DNA of 64,000 bases from Lachnospiraceae bacterium. Its GTDB lineage: Bacteria > Bacillota > Clostridia > Lachnospirales > Lachnospiraceae. Where the stretch lies: contig JAILEM010000152.1 in the NCBI GenBank assembly GCA_024687745.1, forward strand, positions 36,809 through 100,808, written 5' to 3'. The notes under the pieces are model-generated. The model was not told the DNA's origin. It saw only the letters and a list, made by a program, of their open reading frames with translations, and searched no databases. Both the position numbers and the translations under genes were made by a program. This document shows positions 41,249 to 49,071 of the stretch, piece after piece; the stretch's first letter is position 1; the number at the start of each line of letters is the position of its first letter.

Positions 41249-42405
41249 TCGTTGACAGCAATGATACAGAACTGGTGGCGATGCAGAGAGCTTTTGAACA
41301 GACCTGCTCAGTCATAACCATGAATAATGCAAAGGGAGCATTGGGAAGGCTTTCGAAATCGACAGTCTTACCCGATCTTATGATAATAGATCTTGAGATA
41401 GTCGGAATAAGTGCCTTTGAACTCATAGGGAGGATCAAGGGCAATGATAAGATGAAGGACATCTGTGTTGTTATCATTTCCGGTGATAAGGATACTTCGA
41501 CCGAGCTTGAGGCATTCAGATTAGGTGCCGCGGATTTCATACATAAACCTGTAAATATTACTCTGTTAAAGAAGAGAGTAGAGCTTCAGCTTGAAGTGCT
41601 GGGATATAAAAAACAGGTGCAGTCTCATGTTAACCAGCTACAGCAAAATGTTAATTTCCATGCGCAGAATTCACTCAGACTTGAATATTTTCTTATAGGC
41701 ATGATCACAGACCTTATATCCGTAAAGGACGGATTTACCGGGATGCATTCCATTGCAGTCTCCAAGTACATGGGTATCATCCTTAAGGATATGATGATGT
41801 CGGGTATAAATTACGGAATAGCTCCGGAGGATTATGAGCTGATACTTCTTTCTGCCCAGCTTCACGATATGGGTAAGATAGGAGTGCCTGATAATGTGCT
41901 CAGGAAGGAAGGAAAATATACGGATGAAGAATTTACCCAGATGAAAAATCATACCGTATATGCATCAAATGCGATAGAGAGATATGCATATCTTCTTCCG
42001 AACAATAAGTTTATAGTTTATACCTATCAGATGGCAAGATATCATCATGAAAGATATGACGGTAACGGTTATCCTGACGGTTTATCAGGTCAGAACATCC
42101 CGTTTCTTGCAAGGGTCTTAGCTGTAGCCGATGTGTATGATGCACTGATATCCAAGAGATCCTACAAGCAGCCGATAACCCATGAACAGGCTTATAACAT
42201 AATAAGCCAGGGAGCCGGGATACAGTTTGATCCCCAGGTCGTCTCCGCATTTCAGAGAGCTCAGGCAGATATATATGAGGCTTCCAGACAGATGCAGGCA
42301 CAGAGCCTTGCGATGCAGGCAGAGCAGAGTAAACAGGCAGAGATGCATAATTCCATGCTCCAGAAGTCCAAGCAGATCGATCAGGCTAATACCAGGGTTT
42401 TTTGA
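41233..42405 (+). CDS. Response regulator with HD-GYP phosphodiesterase output
   Basis: A 390-residue two-component output protein. The receiver domain (about residues 1-118) has the acidic pocket at D8 and phospho-acceptor Asp53 in MIIDLE, with Lys near 100 in FIHKPVN. A coiled linker leads to an HD-GYP domain (about 150-345) that hydrolyses c-di-GMP: HSIAVSKYMG, LHDMGKIGVPD, HTVYASNAI, YHHERYDGNGYPDGLSG. All metal-binding residues and the GYP motif are intact. A Gln/Ala/Met-rich tail follows. ATG at 41233 lies behind GGAGGTGA. It overlaps hisA by 16 bases, which implies coupling, but no histidine kinase is adjacent. Confidence 0.93.
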   Translation: MHTIMIVDSNDTELVAMQRAFEQTCSVITMNNAKGALGRLSKSTVLPDLMIIDLEIVGISAFELIGRIKGNDKMKDICVVIISGDKDTSTELEAFRLGAADFIHKPVNITLLKKRVELQLEVLGYKKQVQSHVNQLQQNVNFHAQNSLRLEYFLIGMITDLISVKDGFTGMHSIAVSKYMGIILKDMMMSGINYGIAPEDYELILLSAQLHDMGKIGVPDNVLRKEGKYTDEEFTQMKNHTVYASNAIERYAYLLPNNKFIVYTYQMARYHHERYDGNGYPDGLSGQNIPFLARVLAVADVYDALISKRSYKQPITHEQAYNIISQGAGIQFDPQVVSAFQRAQADIYEASRQMQAQSLAMQAEQSKQAEMHNSMLQKSKQIDQANTRVF

Positions 42406-42437
42406 TCGGACCGATATTTATATACAGGGACATAAAG

Positions 42438-42469
42438 AAAAAAGAGATGTGACACCACATCTCTTTTTT
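42438..42469. terminator. Terminator after the HD-GYP gene, also usable by the cold-shock gene
   Basis: AAAAAAGAGATGTG (42438-42451) pairs perfectly with CACATCTCTTTTTT (42456-42469) over an ACAC loop. A-run and T-run flanks make it bidirectional. The converging cold-shock gene ends about 80 bases away. Confidence 0.9.
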
Positions 42470-42547
42470 ATAATCCTAAAAGATTTTACTACGAGCTTAT
42501 TTCCCTAATAATTTTATAGTAGAAAAGGCACAAATAAAATTCTCAGA

Positions 42548-42745
42548 TTATAGCTTTGTTACATTTGTAGCCTGAGGTCCTTTTTCACCCTGAACTACAT
42601 CAAACTCAACTGCCTGACCCTCGTCAAGAGATTTGAAGCCTTCCATGTTAAGTCCTGAGTAGTGAACGAATACATCTCTTCCATCATCATCAGATATGAA
42701 ACCGTATCCCTTCTGATTGTTGAACCACTTAACTGTACCTTTCAT
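42548..42745 (-). CDS. Cold-shock domain protein
   Basis: A 65-residue CspA-type single-stranded RNA/DNA chaperone of the cytoplasm. It begins [17 protein letters not shown] with RNP1 (KGYGFI, about residues 12-17) and RNP2 (VFVHYS, about 26-31), the nucleic-acid-binding motifs. Aromatic and basic surface residues are conserved. Length is normal. The ribosome site GGAGGT lies seven bases before the ATG. The 5' UTR is short (about 45 bases), so it lacks the long cold-responsive leader of E. coli cspA, and may be a constitutive or growth-phase member. Confidence 0.97.
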   Translation of the reverse strand: MKGTVKWFNNQKGYGFISDDDGRDVFVHYSGLNMEGFKSLDEGQAVEFDVVQGEKGPQATNVTKL

Positions 42746-42796
42746 TTACAGTACCTCCGAAAAAAAATAAGATTAATGCTAAAAAACACCATAGTC

Positions 42797-42825
42797 AATA
42801 TATCACAACACAAAATGATTGTAAA
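42797..42825 (-). promoter_or_regulatory. Promoter of the cold-shock gene
   Basis: On the minus strand: TTTACA (complement of 42820-42825), a 17-base spacer and TATATT (complement of 42797-42802). Transcription would begin near 42790. Confidence 0.7.
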
Positions 42826-42977
42826 TATCTTTGTTGAAAAAAACTTTGTCATATAGTATCATTTAGGGTTGTAAGTGATAAAATTATCGTCTTTGTAACA
42901 AATTGTCATACATTGTCTACTATGAGAGGATGGTTTTATCCCCAAAATATAAAAAGCAGCTATATTTGAACAATATT

Positions 42978-43724
42978 ATGTTTTCTAAAAAGAATGAAAT
43001 AGATATCACAGGCGGAAAAAAGAAAAAGAGAAAAGGGATAAGCAGCTATACCGTTATGCTCATTCCCGATACCACAGACAGCTCGGAAGCTTTTCAGATA
43101 AGCTTTGATACGATAGTCAGATGGGTGATCGGGATCCTGGCGCTTATTGCGATAGCTGTCTGTCTCGTTATATCGATGTTTTTAAAAAGTCACAGAAGTG
43201 TATACGGAAGCGGAGGCTTTATTGACCAGATCACGGCACTTGAGGAAGAGAATAAGGCCTTAAGGGAAAAGCTTGAGAATTTGCCTCCTTTAGAAGAGAC
43301 CACGGCAGCAGATGAGGTCGAAAAGAAAGATCCCGTAAAAAAGGTAAGGACCGATGTTCCGGGAGTGCTTCCGATAGACGGAACGGCGACGATAGTGACA
43401 GATCCCTTCGAGGATGCGGATGAGCATGAATACAGACTTGTTTTTATGACACTATCAGACAGCTATATCATAGCCACGGCAGATGGGAAGGTGTCAAAAA
43501 TAACCTCCGACGGAGTCATGTCCGATACGGTGATCATTGATCATAATAACGGTTACAGATCGGTATACGGATTTGATGCAGAACTTCTTATAAATGAAGG
43601 GGATGAGGTAAAACAGGGGGAGAAGATCGCTTACTCCGGGGATAAGGATTTTCTTGTATGCTATGAGATATTCTATGGCGGTGACCCGGTAGATCCGGCC
43701 GGTATCGATGACAGCGAGGAATAA
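42978..43724 (+). CDS. Membrane-anchored M23/LytM-like protein, catalytically degenerate
   Basis: A bitopic envelope protein, about 248 residues from the ATG at 42978: basic N-terminal region (KKKKRKG), one transmembrane helix (about residues 60-85), a short coiled coil and a C-terminal M23-like beta domain. That domain keeps HNNGYRSVYGFDAELLINEGDEVKQGEKIAYSG, the shape of LytM endopeptidases, but the final HLHFE motif is replaced by CYEIFYGGDPVDP. The zinc-binding HxH is thus absent and the protein is probably not an active hydrolase; such pseudo-LytM proteins activate amidases or recruit enzymes. The start is unclear: frames extend to ATG 42930 and TTG 42903. Its end overlaps the zone of the next start; bactofilin follows directly. 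Confidence 0.8.
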   Translation: MFSKKNEIDITGGKKKKRKGISSYTVMLIPDTTDSSEAFQISFDTIVRWVIGILALIAIAVCLVISMFLKSHRSVYGSGGFIDQITALEEENKALREKLENLPPLEETTAADEVEKKDPVKKVRTDVPGVLPIDGTATIVTDPFEDADEHEYRLVFMTLSDSYIIATADGKVSKITSDGVMSDTVIIDHNNGYRSVYGFDAELLINEGDEVKQGEKIAYSGDKDFLVCYEIFYGGDPVDPAGIDDSEE

Positions 43725-43740
43725 TGAAAGAGGAATGAAA

Positions 43741-44385
43741 ATGTTTAATGAAGACAAGGTAAAGATCAAAATGAAAACGATAATGACCATAATATCACGG
43801 GATACGGTCATAAACGGAGATATAGAAACGGAAACATCGATAAGGATAGACGGTAAGGTAAGGGGGAATATCACCACAAAGGGTATCGTTCTCATAAGCA
43901 GAAATGCTTCGGTAACCGGAGATATAAAAGCAGAGAGCATTGTTGTGGCAGGGTGTGTCGAAGGCAATCTCCATATAGAGGAAAAGACCAATATAGAGGA
44001 TACGGGTGAGCTATACGGGGATGTTGAGACCAAGAGACTTCTGATCGATGAAAACTCGGTATTTTTCGGAAACTGTATAATGAAACGTGAAAATGCGGAA
44101 AAGCTGGCCGAGATAAATGCCAGAAGGGCCGCGGTCGCAAAAAAAAGAGCCGGGGAAAAGATCAGAAATAACACTGTTCATCCGGAAAAGGGAAACAGAA
44201 GAGATGTTCCGGAAGAAAAAAAGGTAAAGCATGCGGATACCATGCCTGAAAATCATGCTGAGAAGAAGAGTGAAGAGACCTCAGAGGGCAGGGATGAGAG
44301 TGAAGAGGGAATGGCATTTCTTGACGTGAATGTTTCAAACAGGAAAAAGAAGTTCGGAAATAAGAATGGCAGAGGTACAAAGTGA
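43741..44385 (+). CDS. Bactofilin-family cytoskeletal protein
   Basis: A 214-residue polymer-forming bactofilin. The central beta-helix domain (about residues 10-115) has repeated short strands with hydrophobic residues and glycines: TVINGDIETETSIRIDGKVRGNI, ASVTGDIKAESIVVAG and GELYGDVETKRLLI-type rungs. The C-terminal 95 residues are charged and low complexity. Bactofilins make nucleotide-independent filaments that position cell-wall enzymes and shape cells. Start at ATG 43741, six bases after AAAGAGGA. The neighbours (degenerate M23 protein before, GH25 muramidase overlapping after) are envelope proteins, matching the known bactofilin-LytM pairing. The last codons overlap the GTG of the next gene. 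Confidence 0.93.
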   Translation: MFNEDKVKIKMKTIMTIISRDTVINGDIETETSIRIDGKVRGNITTKGIVLISRNASVTGDIKAESIVVAGCVEGNLHIEEKTNIEDTGELYGDVETKRLLIDENSVFFGNCIMKRENAEKLAEINARRAAVAKKRAGEKIRNNTVHPEKGNRRDVPEEKKVKHADTMPENHAEKKSEETSEGRDESEEGMAFLDVNVSNRKKKFGNKNGRGTK

Positions 44386-45461
44386 AAAAGAGATCCGGGG
44401 CAAAACTGACGATTTTTTTTCTGGCCATGTCGCTTTTTATTATAGGGGCCGTGGTCGGAATGATAATAGTCCATATCAGCAATCAGAAGGATATGAGAGA
44501 TATGGAAAAGGCATATAAGGCCAAGATATCCGAACTCGAAGAAAAGACAAAGGATGAGATCACTTATGTATATGTGCCCGAAAGGAAGAGGGTATACGGA
44601 AATATTCCGATAAATTCATATATTCCCGAAAATTTCCGTGTAGAAGACGGCTTTATGGCCTACTTTGATGAAAATGGGGAAAAAATATCCCATTTGGGAG
44701 TAGATCTCAGTTACCATCAGAATGCCATCAACTGGGATGAACTCGAAAATGCGGTCGATTTTGTCATGCTTAGGTGCGGCTACAGAGGGTATTCCGAGGG
44801 CGGCCTTGTGGAGGATGAAAAGTTCAGGGAATATGCAAAGGAGTGTAATGACAGGGGGATACCCCTTGGTGTGTATTTCTATACCCAGTCGATCACTGTG
44901 GAGGAGGCGGTTAAGGAGGCTGAATTTACCCTTGACCTGATAAAGGATTATGAACTTTCCTATCCAGTTGCCTATGACACGGAGTATGTGGTTGATGAGA
45001 CGGCAAGGACAAGGGTTAATGAGATATCTGATGAACTCAGGTCAGAGATGGCGGTGGCTTTCTGTGAGAGAATAAAGGAGGAGGGATATTATCCGATGAT
45101 CTATGCCTCCGAAAACTGGATCAGAAGAAACCTCATCGCCGATATGATCCAGGAATACGATCTCTGGGCACCCCAGTATCTGGATGAAAATGATTTTATG
45201 TATGACTTTACCATATGGCAGTATACCGAGTCAGGGTATATACCCGGTATATCAACTGAGGTCGATCTTGATATAAGTATGGTCGACTATGCTGATTTTG
45301 TGCCAAAGATGAGACAGGCCTATCTGGAAGGCAATCTTTTTTCAAAGACTGCTTCAGAGGACAGCGTCATAATAGACGGGGAAAACGGAGAAGATGTAAA
45401 TGGTGGGGTTAATATCCCGTCTGTTGAGATAGAGTCAAATAAAGAAACGGCGGGAGAATGA
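44382..45461 (+). CDS. Membrane-anchored GH25 muramidase (lysozyme family)
   Basis: A 359-residue cell-wall hydrolase. Start is GTG at 44382, overlapping the bactofilin stop, with AGAGG upstream. A single transmembrane anchor (about residues 8-30) precedes a coiled linker. The GH25 domain (about 105-315) shows GVDLSYHQNAINWDEL at its start, the catalytic DxE in AYDTEY (about residues 203-208), and IWQYTESGYIPGISTEVDLDIS near the end. It should cleave between MurNAc and GlcNAc. The acidic C-terminal tail (about 325-359) is unrelated. Placed in a coupled run with bactofilin and the degenerate M23 protein, it is probably a filament-positioned wall hydrolase (inference). Confidence 0.93.
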   Translation: MKKRSGAKLTIFFLAMSLFIIGAVVGMIIVHISNQKDMRDMEKAYKAKISELEEKTKDEITYVYVPERKRVYGNIPINSYIPENFRVEDGFMAYFDENGEKISHLGVDLSYHQNAINWDELENAVDFVMLRCGYRGYSEGGLVEDEKFREYAKECNDRGIPLGVYFYTQSITVEEAVKEAEFTLDLIKDYELSYPVAYDTEYVVDETARTRVNEISDELRSEMAVAFCERIKEEGYYPMIYASENWIRRNLIADMIQEYDLWAPQYLDENDFMYDFTIWQYTESGYIPGISTEVDLDISMVDYADFVPKMRQAYLEGNLFSKTASEDSVIIDGENGEDVNGGVNIPSVEIESNKETAGE

Positions 45462-45465
45462 GAAG

Positions 45466-46515
45466 ATGAACAGAGGGATAGAAGCTCTTGACCTTGCATT
45501 ATTCTGCAGTCAGCTCGCAAAGATAATGAAAGCCGGGGTAGGTTCTCTTAATGCGCTGAAGATCGTTGAGGGACAGATAGATAACATAACACTGAAAAAC
45601 GCTGTGTCTGATGCCATATCAAAGTTTGAGGAGGGTGAAATGCTCTCGGATGCGCTTTCTCATACAGGAGTTTTTGATCCCTGCTTTGTAAGATGTATAA
45701 AGACTGCAGATGAGAATAACGAACTGATAAAGTGTCTTGATGAGTTCAGGGTGATATATGAAAACGATGACAAAAGAAATGCCCTTATGGGAAAGGCTGT
45801 ATATTTTCCCATATTTATCGCCACGGTTTCGGTACTGTTTGTCCTGGTAACATTTATCGTCATGTATCCCCATTTTATGGGAATGTTTGAGGGTATAGAT
45901 GTTGAAATGCCCGCATTTACCAAGGGAGTATATGCGGTGAGTGTATTCCTCGGAGAATATTATATGATCATACTTTTAGTGGTAATGGCCCTGTTTCTTG
46001 TAGCACTCATATATAAAAACTCACCTGCCGGAAGGCTGAGGATATCGGGATATATTTTAAAGAAGGCTCCTTTTAATAAGGTTAAACGAAGGATAATCTA
46101 TTCAAGGTTTTCGGAGTTACTCGCTGAGCTCCTAATCTATGATGTAGATAAAGCCGAGGCACTTAAAACGCTGGCCGCCGAGTTTTCAAAGGAGTTTTAT
46201 TTTTCGGATCTTATCGACAGAGCTTCGGGTAGATGCTCGGACAATGAGCTTCTTTCAAGCGCATTGCAGGAAACGGGTTTCTTTTCGGATATGTTCATAG
46301 AGATGATCTCTTTGGGGGAGGAGATGGGAAATCTTAAGAATACTCTTCTTGATAATCATTCTCTGTTCCTTGAATCAGCAGGACGTCTTGCGGCAAGAAA
46401 ACAGTCTTTTTTTGAGCCGATGATAATTTTTGCGGTTGCGATCATACTGTTCATTCTGGTAATATCGATCGCAGCTCCTCTTGTAAGTCTCTTTGATGCT
46501 GTGGGAAGGATATAG
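45466..46515 (+). CDS. Type II secretion/type IV pilus assembly F protein (GspF/PilC family)
   Basis: A 349-residue polytopic membrane protein of the T2SSF family: two cytosolic helical bundles (about residues 5-110 and 195-305) and three transmembrane segments (about 113-140, 158-182, 318-345). Visible family features are LALFCSQLAKIMKAGVGSLNALKIV near the N terminus and SLGEEMGNLKNTLLDNHS before the last helix. In pili and secretion systems this protein docks the assembly ATPase at the membrane. Here no GspE/PilB ATPase, pilin or prepilin peptidase is found around it, so it is an orphan, lying four bases after the GH25 gene in a bactofilin cluster. ATG at 45466 follows GGGAGAATGAG. Confidence 0.88.
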   Translation: MNRGIEALDLALFCSQLAKIMKAGVGSLNALKIVEGQIDNITLKNAVSDAISKFEEGEMLSDALSHTGVFDPCFVRCIKTADENNELIKCLDEFRVIYENDDKRNALMGKAVYFPIFIATVSVLFVLVTFIVMYPHFMGMFEGIDVEMPAFTKGVYAVSVFLGEYYMIILLVVMALFLVALIYKNSPAGRLRISGYILKKAPFNKVKRRIIYSRFSELLAELLIYDVDKAEALKTLAAEFSKEFYFSDLIDRASGRCSDNELLSSALQETGFFSDMFIEMISLGEEMGNLKNTLLDNHSLFLESAGRLAARKQSFFEPMIIFAVAIILFILVISIAAPLVSLFDAVGRI

Positions 46516-46525
46516 GAGGGGTTCT

Positions 46526-47869
46526 ATGGAAAGACTTAAGTCTTCTTATACGGTTCTTACCGTAGTTATTTTTATGCTGGTCTCGGTGCTCATGCTCGTT
46601 GTTGTATCCAGAGGCAGTGCCCTGTCCAGACTTCTGATAGAAAAGCATGAGAAGCTCAAAGTCCTTGAAAGCATGGACAACACCTCGGATGAACTTATAG
46701 ATCTTATAAACGGGGATCTTGGAAGGATCGCAGAGGAGGTATATACTCCCATACTTTCGGAGGTAAAGGATTCACAGGATGAGTATACAGATAAAGAAGC
46801 AGCTGCGGATTTTTTCAGGGAATATGAGGAGAGAGTAAGAAGAAGATACGGTGATGGCAGGATATCACATACATTAAACGAGTATCTGTCCGGGCTTGGA
46901 AAGCAGGATAATACTGTCAGACACATGAGCATTACAGGGGAACCGAGGCTAAATATTAAGTATGATAACAGGGGAAGGATATCCGGATGCAGCATCGATG
47001 ATCTTTTTATGGATTACAGGAAGAATAATGAGTCTCTGGCACAGGCAAAATACAATAAGGAGCTTGCCATACCTTCTCCTTATTTCTATAGCGGTAACGA
47101 CGACCTTTTTTCCTATTCGGTCATAGCCATGAAGGGGATCTACTTTACCGGGAGGACTTCATCCGTTATCGGAAACGTCTATGCCGGTTCCCATAAAAGG
47201 AGTGAAAAAAGGGATGCGGAGATAATCTATGGGGAAAGAGGAAACTACGGAGGGATCAATTTCCTTTCCACACAGGCGGTCTTAAGCTCTGATAAAATAG
47301 TTTCCGATGCGGATATCAATGTAAAAAGCTCCTACGTTGTTTTCGGGACGGATTATAATACTGCCGATATATATGCAAGGTCGATCAATGAGATAGAGGG
47401 GTACAATCTGGATAATACAGTTATCATAAACGGGGATTACAGTGAAGACATTTCGGCTGCAGTCCCGGCAAGTGAGATGAAACAGATCGGTGACAGTATA
47501 GAGGGTATGAGTCTTTTATATGACTATTATGATTCGGACAATGATAAGGAATATAAAGGAGCCTACAGAAAGATACTTTCAAATTATGATGTGATACTTT
47601 CCGAGGATTTTACAGGAGTCCTGCTGACCTCGGGCAATGTGATCATCGAAGCAAATGTAAATGTAGAGGGTTGCATAATCGCCCTTGACAGAGTTTATGT
47701 ACAGGGCAATAATGACATAGTTGCCAACAAGGATATCTCCGCAAGGATAATTGAATACGAGGCTTGGAAGGAAGAAAATGATATAGAAGAGGAAACCGAT
47801 GAATATGCGGTTTCCCATGATATAAAGGATTATATAGACAATATACAATATCAGGGGCTTTTTATGTGA
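46526..47869 (+). CDS. Bitopic membrane protein with predicted beta-helix domain
   Basis: Not recognised as a named family. From the ATG at 46526 (GGAGGGG six bases upstream) it has 447 residues. One N-terminal transmembrane helix (about 13-35, VLTVVIFMLVSVLMLVVV) is followed by a coiled, charged region (about 40-130) and a longer extracytoplasmic domain. The stretch near residues 370-405, GVLLTSGNVIIEANVNVEGCIIALDRVYV, and the earlier IYFTGRTSSVIGNVYAG have rung-like, bactofilin-resembling beta repeats. The N terminus resembles the PilX/GspK-type anchor of pilus-associated proteins. It is immediately downstream of the GspF-like gene, so it could be a wall-spanning partner of it (inference). 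Confidence 0.6.
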   Translation: MERLKSSYTVLTVVIFMLVSVLMLVVVSRGSALSRLLIEKHEKLKVLESMDNTSDELIDLINGDLGRIAEEVYTPILSEVKDSQDEYTDKEAAADFFREYEERVRRRYGDGRISHTLNEYLSGLGKQDNTVRHMSITGEPRLNIKYDNRGRISGCSIDDLFMDYRKNNESLAQAKYNKELAIPSPYFYSGNDDLFSYSVIAMKGIYFTGRTSSVIGNVYAGSHKRSEKRDAEIIYGERGNYGGINFLSTQAVLSSDKIVSDADINVKSSYVVFGTDYNTADIYARSINEIEGYNLDNTVIINGDYSEDISAAVPASEMKQIGDSIEGMSLLYDYYDSDNDKEYKGAYRKILSNYDVILSEDFTGVLLTSGNVIIEANVNVEGCIIALDRVYVQGNNDIVANKDISARIIEYEAWKEENDIEEETDEYAVSHDIKDYIDNIQYQGLFM

Positions 47870-47883
47870 TACGGAGGGAAAAA

Positions 47884-49011
47884 ATGGAAAAGCTTAAAAT
47901 CTGCCTTTTAGACGGGCTTAAGATCACAAAGGGCGGGGAAGAAATATTAGACAGTATCAACCATACAAGAAAGACTAAGCTGCTCATATCTTATCTGCTG
48001 CTCAATAAGAACAGAGCCGTTCCGCACGGGGAATTATTTGAACTTCTCTGGTCCGGTGAGGACTATTCAAATCCCGGAACAGCGCTGAGGACTCTGTTAT
48101 ACAGATACAGATCCCTTGTGGACTCTGTGGGGGTAAGTGAACTGAGTGATTCCATTATCAGCAGGAGAGGAGCATATCAGTGGAACCAGAAGCTTGATAT
48201 CGATATAGATATCTATGATTTTGAGGACTATGCAAATCTCGGGATAAACAGCATGGCTGATAAGGAGGCGAGGACCGGCTATCTTAAGAAGGCTATCGAT
48301 ATATACAGAGGAAACCTGCTCCCCGATTCCCAGAAGGAGCACTGGGTGGTACCCAAAGGTGTTTATTACAGGGATATGTATGAGAGGACAGTCCTTTCCT
48401 ACATAGGGATATTAAAGGAAAATAAGGATGATGAAGAAATAATAAAGGTCTGTGAAAGGGCCATGTCCATTATCGGGAATACACAGATATTACAGAATGA
48501 ACTCAGACTTGCAAGACTTGGAGAAACAGAAGACAAGGGGTTCTCCAATGAGCATGCCGTCGTTGCCAGGGCATATGAAGACATGGAGAAAAAGATTGAC
48601 AGTCTTCAGATAGATATGGAAAAGGACGGGATGGAATCCACAGCATTTATATGTGATTTCGAGATGTTCAAGGAGGTATACAGACTTCAGAGAAGGCTGC
48701 TGCTTCGAACCGGTGAAACAATGTTTCTTTCCATGGTCACACTCAGACCGCTTTCGCAGATGAAGGATCCGCTCAGGGATGAGAGGGCCATGCAGGCTCT
48801 TCAGGACTGCCTGAGCCATGAACTGAGACTTGGAGACAGTATCTGCCGTTATACGGAGGATCAGTTTCTTATAATCTATCCGGTTGATGCCTATGAGGAT
48901 GCAAGAAGGGTCATGGAAAGAGTTAAGGGAAGATTTTTTGTCAATTCCGGCATAGAAGATTATACTCTTGTATTTAAGATAAGACCTTTAAATAATTCAA
49001 AGGATCAGTAG
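47884..49011 (+). CDS. SARP/BTAD-type transcriptional regulator
   Basis: About 375 residues: an OmpR-like winged-helix DNA-binding domain (about 5-100; LLISYLLLNKNRAVPHGELFELLW and NPGTALRTLLYRYRSLV) followed by a bacterial transcriptional activation domain of TPR-like helices (about 110-215). A C-terminal region of about 130 residues resembles a degenerate GGDEF-like fold in outline (ETMFLSMVTLRPL and LGDSICRYTEDQFLIIYP), but this is not certain. The ATG at 47884 lies behind GGAGGG. It is the last gene of the 43-49 kb envelope cluster and likely regulates it (inference). SARP proteins are best known from actinomycetes, but occur in Clostridia too. Confidence 0.8.
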   Translation: MEKLKICLLDGLKITKGGEEILDSINHTRKTKLLISYLLLNKNRAVPHGELFELLWSGEDYSNPGTALRTLLYRYRSLVDSVGVSELSDSIISRRGAYQWNQKLDIDIDIYDFEDYANLGINSMADKEARTGYLKKAIDIYRGNLLPDSQKEHWVVPKGVYYRDMYERTVLSYIGILKENKDDEEIIKVCERAMSIIGNTQILQNELRLARLGETEDKGFSNEHAVVARAYEDMEKKIDSLQIDMEKDGMESTAFICDFEMFKEVYRLQRRLLLRTGETMFLSMVTLRPLSQMKDPLRDERAMQALQDCLSHELRLGDSICRYTEDQFLIIYPVDAYEDARRVMERVKGRFFVNSGIEDYTLVFKIRPLNNSKDQ

Positions 49012-49071
49012 GATACAGAGAGTTAAAGACTTATATATTTTATTTAAAACATATGACAGAGGGGTGTTTTT

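Noticed and set aside
42746..42902. Long cold-responsive leader of the cold-shock gene
   Set aside because: The likely promoter at 42797-42825 gives only about 45 bases of 5' UTR, too short for a cspA-type thermosensor.
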